NCBI GenBank assembly: GCA_030248225.1
Contig: JASANE010024754.1
Location: 1 to 64,000, forward strand
Reading direction: 5' to 3'
From: Trileptium ribeirensis
Taxonomy: Eukaryota; Nematoda; Enoplea; Enoplida; Thoracostomopsidae
DNA: 64,000 nucleotides
Made by a program: the position numbers and the translations under genes. Positions 57,357-64,000 of the stretch are shown piece by piece (within the stretch, counting starts at the first letter, position 1; the number at the start of each line of letters is the position of its first letter). The notes under the pieces are model-generated. The model worked only from the letters and a program-made list of their open reading frames with translations, made no database searches and was not told the origin of the DNA.

Positions 57357-60300
57357 TAGTTCAGTTGAACGCGTGACATAATTAGGCATCTTATCTTAAA
57401 TGATGCATTATATCATTAATTTTTACGCTGAAAAAAATTTTCTACAAGAATTGATTCTGCCAAAACAAATTTATTGAAACATTCAACGTCCAGTCTGGGC
57501 GCATCATCAATATTTTAATCAAAAGCTTTAAGCCTATTAGCAACCGCTTTATTTTTTTGAAAACAAGCAATTTGCAAAATTTTGTAGAAATTTATAACAC
57601 AGTTTCTGACGTTTAGTCACACTAACGGTTGCGTGACCCGATATAATTATCTAAAAAACGAAAATCTCAGTCTCGGTTGAAAAACGCAAGTTTAATGGGA
57701 TGTCTGCCATTAATTATCTTGTCTAGTTAAACATCCGCTATGTTCGTAATGTTTGTTAAATGTTTATCGCTGCTATAATATCTATGTGTTTTACCGATTA
57801 GTAATTTACTATGATAATCGGAATGCATTAATAAATCATCGAAGCTCTGTACTAATGTGAGCCTTTAAAGTATGAGATATACCTGAAACGATGGAGTCAG
57901 GAGCCGCAAAAACTGAATACGCGATATCTAATCAAAACCTTCTCAGTCAATGATTGATACTATCTAACTAGGCTTTGCTTCACGAGTGGACAAATTGGAC
58001 TATTCTATAGCCACAAGAATGCTTTAGATGAAGATATAAGGCCATCTTAATCCTATCATATTGAGTAAGCACCTACGTCTTTCAAGGTAATACTTGATTG
58101 GAGTAACCATTTTGTGCTGGGAATCTGTTCTATTTATTGCGTAATTTGGTATCGTCATATCAGGATTTTGTGCTCTTAGGTAGTGCTAAGCAGATATTAT
58201 TGGTTGTATAGAAACGAACACCTTAAAAGCTTGCTTAATAGATATATTAATGGATTACCTAATAGTTACTAATTCTACCATATCTTTACTGTGTCAAAGA
58301 TAAAGCGTCCATTAAACACCATTTGCAAACCGAATTATAAGATAAACCAAATTTATGGGTAAATCATTTATTATTGTATGGGTTAATATTTGTAGCAATT
58401 TAGACACGTCCTATGAGCCAATGTGTTAATTTTGAAATTGTTTCAATCATTTTCTAGTTTCTTAGATTTCGCAACTATAAAAATGATATTGAACCGAAAT
58501 GGATATTTTTGACTGTCGTCAGACCGATTCAGCGAAACTGGTTCAATTGCAAAAGTTCTGATAGCAATCGGCTTCAGAGGTTGAAGCAAGCGCCACGTTA
58601 TTGAATACAAATATGGCGTTAACTATGCATTTAAATGCCAGACGTTGTAGCAAACGGCTGTTTGACCACATTCAGTTTTTACAGAGATGATCTACCCCAA
58701 ACATTAGCTAATATGCCTGATGACAGTACATGTTGTCGTTCTACTTCCAGACCCACAGCCGATAACCGAGCATACAGTTACAGCAACAGTTGACAGTAGA
58801 AACCGTGTCTAAAATAACACTAAACTAGTACTTTATGATATTCTGAAAAGGCAGCAGTTTACCTGTTTTCAAAGTTTTTGGAAGTTACTCTCATATTTGT
58901 TAACTAATTAATTAAGGGTATATTGTTCGAAATTCTTCCAAAATTTCATTAAAGGCTATCCGATAGAGTTTGTATTCCCCTAAATATTATTGTATTTATA
59001 TAAAGTGGATTTTGAGTCAAACAAAGCAGTTACACATATTATACCACATGTAAAATGTGACATTCGGGTTTACGCAAAAGATCGGCATCAAAGGAAAAAT
59101 ATTGTATTTATTATTTTTCTGATTACGAATAAAAACTAAATTTCTGTAAATGTTCTGTTCACAAAATTTTCCGGTACAACTGTGACAATCTTGCCATGAA
59201 AATATGTATATTGCCATGTAGCGTTAGAATACATTTATGCATTGATATATTAAAATTTCACGGAAGCTGGTTTATAGTGAAACCGATGGGGCTAAGATTT
59301 TCACATAAAAGATATTTCGGCAATCTGAGTATCTAAAGTAGCGATACTACACACAAATTCCCCATTCTGTCAAGGAATAAGAGCTAAAGGTACATTTTCT
59401 AATCCTGAATTTGTCTAAACTTTTTAGTGTTGCTGCACGTACCTTAGTCGCTTTTCCAATTTGACTTAAATTTTTACAGTATGTCTTTGCTTTATGTGGC
59501 TTAATTACATTAATAGTACTTCTTCGTTTCGGAAAATAAAATGGTTAAACATTTTAACGCTAAAATTGTCTCAAACCTAAGCGCTATCTCTAAATTGGCA
59601 ATTGCTGGGCTGAGTTTGTGTAAATTTCTGCAATAAATGCTTGAGCATGTATAACACTAATATCAAGAAGATACGTGCGGCAACAATGGTATCCATAGTT
59701 TCTTCCAGTTGAACATTAGATCAAATCCATGAGTTACGGCAAGCAACTTCACATCCATTGTAGTGATTTGGCCAACTTTTTAATGTGCGTTCAAACGTCT
59801 TTTTGCTGAAACATTGAGCTCAAAATTTGATAAAATGTTAATCAAAATTTGGCTGTTAATTTGTGATAAAAATATTGCAAATCACAACGCAGCGAGATTT
59901 GAGTTAAAAATTTTCAAGTTTAATCTTTGTTCATGTTTGGCTAAGGCAATATACCCTAAAGTTTTGAACAGTGTTCACATGTTCAAATTCACCAAAAATG
60001 CGAAAAATGCTTTTGAAATTTATTGAAACTTAGAGCTCATAATTTGGTAAAATTTTTAGCTCTATATTTGACCAAAATTTGAGCAGAAAGTCTGACATAT
60101 GAACCTGCCTTTAGTTTGTCTGAAATACTCGTTTGTTCAGTTACTGCATCCATCCGTATACCAACAAGTTCCCAACAGAATGTATAACAATAAACTAGCA
60201 TATTAACTGTTGCCGTAATGACAATTTTATCATACGAAAGACCTATAATTTAGCTCGTTTAGATCATTACTGGTTAAAGCATATTTGTTACCACTGGGTG

Positions 60301-60824
60301 TATATACTCTAGATACGCATTCACAAATGTCCTTTTAATTGTATAACTATAAAATAAAATAAATGTCTTCTAGTCTAATCATATTTATGTTCGTACTCAT
60401 GAGCATAAACATACACAGTTGAAGTCTTTATAGAACTTAGGCTTAAGCAAATCACACAAATTATTGATCTGTATATTTCAACTTTCTAAGTTTCTTCAAA
60501 ATTACGCAATCTATAATAGAAATTAATTACATAGTTTTTTTTGTTTTGTTTACTTTAACAGGCATTTTAGCAATTTTTTACACACCTGTAAAACCTGGGA
60601 AACTATGGGCTGATGTGGGCAACTGGCTTTCTCTTAGATATACATATATTTAATGTTAGACATTAACACATTTTTGTCTATACCCGCCTGCTGTATAGCA
60701 TCAGTTAAACAATTCCAAGTTTCTGAACAGAAGCAACCTCGATTTTGTATTTATCGTCTGCAAGTTGGACAGGGAGAATGATTTGGCTAACACTTTCACA
60801 GTGAACATGAACCGAGATCACAAG
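57357..60824. other. AT-rich region without recognised genes
   Basis: Short frames only. Nothing supported. Confidence 0.45.
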
Positions 60825-61313
60825 TTAACCCTCAGAAGTCTGAGGTTTTCAACAAATGCAGATGTCTAAGGGGGAGTCCAATGGACACCTGTAAAAGTTT
60901 TAGCGAATTAATTAATTTGACACTCTAATATGTTATTTAATTGTTTTAGTAATGATCTACTACAAGTGCTCTAAAATAATACAAGATAAATGCTTATATT
61001 GAATGGCGAAAAAATAGATGCGGGGTCCACTGGACCCCTTCAGACTTTCCCGGTGCTGGAAAATGACATCTAAACTTTACAAAAATTACAGTCGCAGCAG
61101 TCTGACGGGGTACATTGGACCCTTTATAATTTGGTGCCGCATCGCGTTGCCATGCATATACCTGCAAACAAGGAACTATGCTAACGCTTAGAATGATATT
61201 GAATATGAATTGTCAAGAGATCTTGTAAGCATAGACACTGTTTTGCAAAAGTTATGACGGTAAACGTATCTGAAAGGGTCCAGTGGACCTCCCCTCAGAC
61301 TTCTGAATGTTAA
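60825..61313. mobile_element. TTAA-flanked (piggyBac-type) MITE with internal palindromes
   Basis: TTAA at 60825-60828 and 61310-61313. Terminal repeats CCCTCAGAAGTCTGAGG (left) and CATTCAGAAGTCTGAGG (right, inverted). Inside, the palindrome GGGTCCANTGGACCC occurs four times in more or less decayed form (about 60873, 61022, 61107 and 61275). 481 bp, no coding frame. TTAA target use and CCC-type ends fit piggyBac. Confidence 0.75.
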
Positions 61314-62878
61314 TAGTAATATTATATAATTTATAGTTCCTCCTGCAAAAATAAGCCAAGAACTCGACTATCGTTTGAGTTTAATGTTTTGAAGACAGTT
61401 TAGATAACGCTTCGCTGTGCTGTACACTTAGTTGACCAATGTTGTTTCAGTTCGTTAGCTTTTGGAAAGCTTGTAGCTTAGATATTTGATAGTCTTTGAG
61501 GTAATGACATGGTTGAAATTATAATAACTGAACAAAATCAAAGATCCAACTTTTGATGATGTATTGATAAATTGATATAATGATATGGAGGAAATTATAT
61601 ATCTTGAATTGAAATTACTATAAGCATTATTTTGTCTTGTACTTTTACATGATAAAATTATGCAAGAACAATATCCGTCCGAGAACTAACGATAGTATTA
61701 ATATTTTATGTTTTGCAATATCCAATCATTTCATAATCAATTTCGATAATAAATTCAGTTTTATAGTAGCTTTGAACCTGAAATAGCAAATGTATATATA
61801 TTAGAAATTACAAAAAAAATATTATTATATTTTTATCGATTTTTGCCTCCTTGTTTTCGCCGGTTTAATTAGATTTACGACTCGATTACGTGCTTATTTA
61901 CATGGACACCATTTATAGAAAGAAAATATTGTGAAGCATAGAGCGGTGCAGACACAGGACAATTCTATGGAACGGAAAACGGGTTTTCAAGCTCTCCTAC
62001 GTGGGTGGATCCAAAGGGGGCTGGCGTCCCGCCTCCATTATAGAGCGGTCTGTCACACCGTTTACCAGCTGCACTAAACGCCGTTTTACACGATCAATCG
62101 ACAAAAGGGCAACTATACAGAGCAGTCGGGATCCCCGTTCCATCAGAAATATCTGGATCCGCTGCTCTTAGATTAGCGAAACTATTTTTCTCTGATAAGT
62201 AGGAGGCCGCTGCAGATAAACACATTATTATAATTAGTTTTTGTCGTATTTGTGACCAAACATGAGTGAGCCCTGCGGAGGATAATTTAATTTAAGATAT
62301 TGTATCAATTAGAATTGTTGGCGAGAAAAGCGTGGCGAGACAGGACGAGTCGTCGGCATTGCGGACAGTCGACTAGTTTTCCCGGTTATTTGCTGAAACG
62401 TAACTAATGCGCGAAATGTTTGCCCGAAATGATATGAATTACTCTTTTTTTTAAATGATTGGTATACTACTTTATTATTTTGTTTAACGATATCCGTCTG
62501 CATTAACTTCCATTAAAAATGTTATTCCTTAAAATATAATGCAATGTTAAACGTCAATGCTTATTCCATACAAGGGCGAGGTCAAAAGTCACAGTGGGCT
62601 AGCGGGTACTTTGGTGCAGGGGGAGTCAACGAATTGGGAAGGTCGTCGGGGGGGGGGGGATAAATTTTCTAATTTTTGGGACTTAAAATTTTCTTATATT
62701 CTCCCAATTTTTCCTCGAATTTTGTCAATTATTTAAGACCCCATTTTTGCTCATTTTGTAAAAGTATATCGTGTGCCGCTCGTGGACGGGGCGGAGGGAA
62801 GGGGGAGAAGGCGTGCGAAGCCTAAGGGGAAGGGGTTCAAGCTACTTCTCAGATTGACCGGCGTGACCCTGAGTAGGT
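61314..62878. other. intergenic sequence with a poly-G run
   Basis: G11 run at about 62650-62660 followed by an AATTTT-rich tract and a GC-rich segment (62780-62840). No gene. Confidence 0.45.
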
Positions 62879-63177
62879 GGTTCGGCGCTTCATTGAATAT
62901 AATGCGTGAGTAAACTTCACTTACCCCATCGACAATCCTATTTTTAAATGCTAAATCTTACACGCTGGCTTTATATTTTGAACTTGGTTGCCATCATTTA
63001 CAGCAACTTTAATATATACTCTTTCATGGTTCGGCGCTTCATTGAATATAATGCGTGAGTAAACTTCACTTACCCCATGGACAATCCTATTTTTTAAATG
63101 CTAAATCTTACACGCTGGCTTTATATTTTGAACTTGGTTGCCATCATTTACAGGAACTTTAATATATACTCTTTCAT
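62879..63177. repeat. recent 149-bp tandem duplication
   Basis: Two units (62879-63027 and 63028-63177) differ at only about three positions (one C/G, one extra T, one C/G). No coding content. Confidence 0.95.
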
Positions 63178-64000
63178 GCATAGTAAATTTTTCTAGTTTT
63201 GTAAACGTAGTTCATTAAAAACCACCGAGTTCAATAATTATTTTTAATTAAGGCAACAACATAGTTTTGAATGAGTTTTAGAATTTTTTAATATCCTAAA
63301 ACGTCTTTAATCACCAAGATACATGGTTCTTGGCGTATAAAACTATATATGACATAAAATGAGACCAAAATTTTAAAACTAAATTGATTTACCGTTTTAA
63401 TTGTATAATGATACGCGGATTTGCAAACGGATTTGCTATTTTATAGAGAAATATCTATACTTTTGTACAAAAATTATTCGCTAATTCAAGGCGGCGTGGA
63501 ATATATATATATTTTTAGCTAGATCGAAGGAAGCCGGGTCAGTTAATTAGATTTTATATGCATGGAAGAATACTAACATGTATATCCTTACAGATATTTT
63601 ATCTGGTTCAGGCTTTTTCCAAATGGCTTAGCGCAGTAATGATACTGCTATGAAATGATGATAAAATATATAAGTAGATTATTTGGTATATCGAAGAGCC
63701 TTGCCACCTGTCGGGTACTACTACAGCTTATGTGCACCAGGCAGCCAGAAATGTGATGCTCGCTTTTGCCACGCAACTGGTTTTATTCCTATTTCTTTTG
63801 CCGCATATCGGAAGTATTCGCACGCCGCTGCTTTTATTTCAAAGCCGTGATTATTTTATCCTTTTATACTAGCTTGCGTTCAAGCAATTGTGTTAATGGT
63901 GGGTAACCTAAAAAGCTTATTGCTTTATTAAATGGCATCATGGTTCACGTCGTCCACTGTTTCAAGATACGTATAGCGATAAATTAACGTAAATGAGAAA
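63178..64000. other. AT-rich sequence to the window end
   Basis: A short (TA)n run at 63501-63513. No gene recognised. Confidence 0.5.

Overview
The window looks like nuclear DNA of an invertebrate animal: AT-rich, very gene-poor and crowded with animal-type mobile elements (Ty3/gypsy, BEL/Pao, mariner, TTAA-flanked MITEs, a tRNA-derived SINE and foldback repeats). I cannot assign a phylum. Only one single-exon host-type gene is convincing, a short DEG/ENaC-like channel subunit (7726-8562, minus). Nearly everything else recognisable is a transposable element or a simple repeat.

Layout. 1-6984 (minus): an almost complete, young Ty3/gypsy element. The two LTRs differ by about 3 substitutions and 1 indel; the window begins about 5 bases inside the 3' LTR. 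It has a PBS matching tRNA-Trp at 17 of 18 bases and a gag with a 2A-like peptide near its N-terminus. Gag and protease are linked by a -1 frameshift signal (GGGAAAC). RT-RNaseH-integrase follows, ending in a PWWP domain, and a NADAR plus SGNH-hydrolase gene sits in the position of env. 7726-8562: DEG/ENaC-like gene. 9822-10135: long hairpin element. 11420-15662: broken BEL/Pao remains with an internal inverted duplication. 16320-16768: Tc1/mariner-like remnant. 28700-29350: another IS630/Tc1-type remnant. 31116-33862 (minus): a second NADAR-SGNH gene with an RS-rich tail, lying between 339-bp direct repeats. 34765-40089 (plus, GC-richer): a 5'-truncated gypsy integrase, a long disordered region and two tandem NADAR-SGNH copies. 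45659-47224: a dead mariner split by a SINE with an 11-bp target duplication. 56095-57056: degenerate tandem repeat. 60829-61309: TTAA-flanked MITE carrying four palindromes. 62879-63177: a recent tandem duplication.

The main result is one two-domain architecture, NADAR followed by an SGNH/GDSL hydrolase fold, found four times at three loci. Two loci lie downstream of a Ty3/gypsy integrase. Three of the four copies begin at a splice-acceptor-like sequence, as expected for a spliced env-like message. Known NADAR enzymes act on N-glycosidic bonds, including removal of ADP-ribose from guanine in DNA, and SGNH enzymes are esterases. I infer that this is an accessory, possibly counter-defence, module of retroelements. 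I do not know of a published description. The first element also carries an integrase-linked PWWP domain, which suggests targeting to H3K36-methylated chromatin.

Most elements are broken by frameshifts or stops. In the young gypsy copy two of the three breaks lie in or near homopolymer tracts and could be sequencing errors. Long stretches (roughly 19.8-24.3, 24.5-28.7, 29.4-31.1, 40.1-44.3 and 47.6-56.1 kb) show nothing I can call a gene; multi-exon genes with short exons could be missed there.
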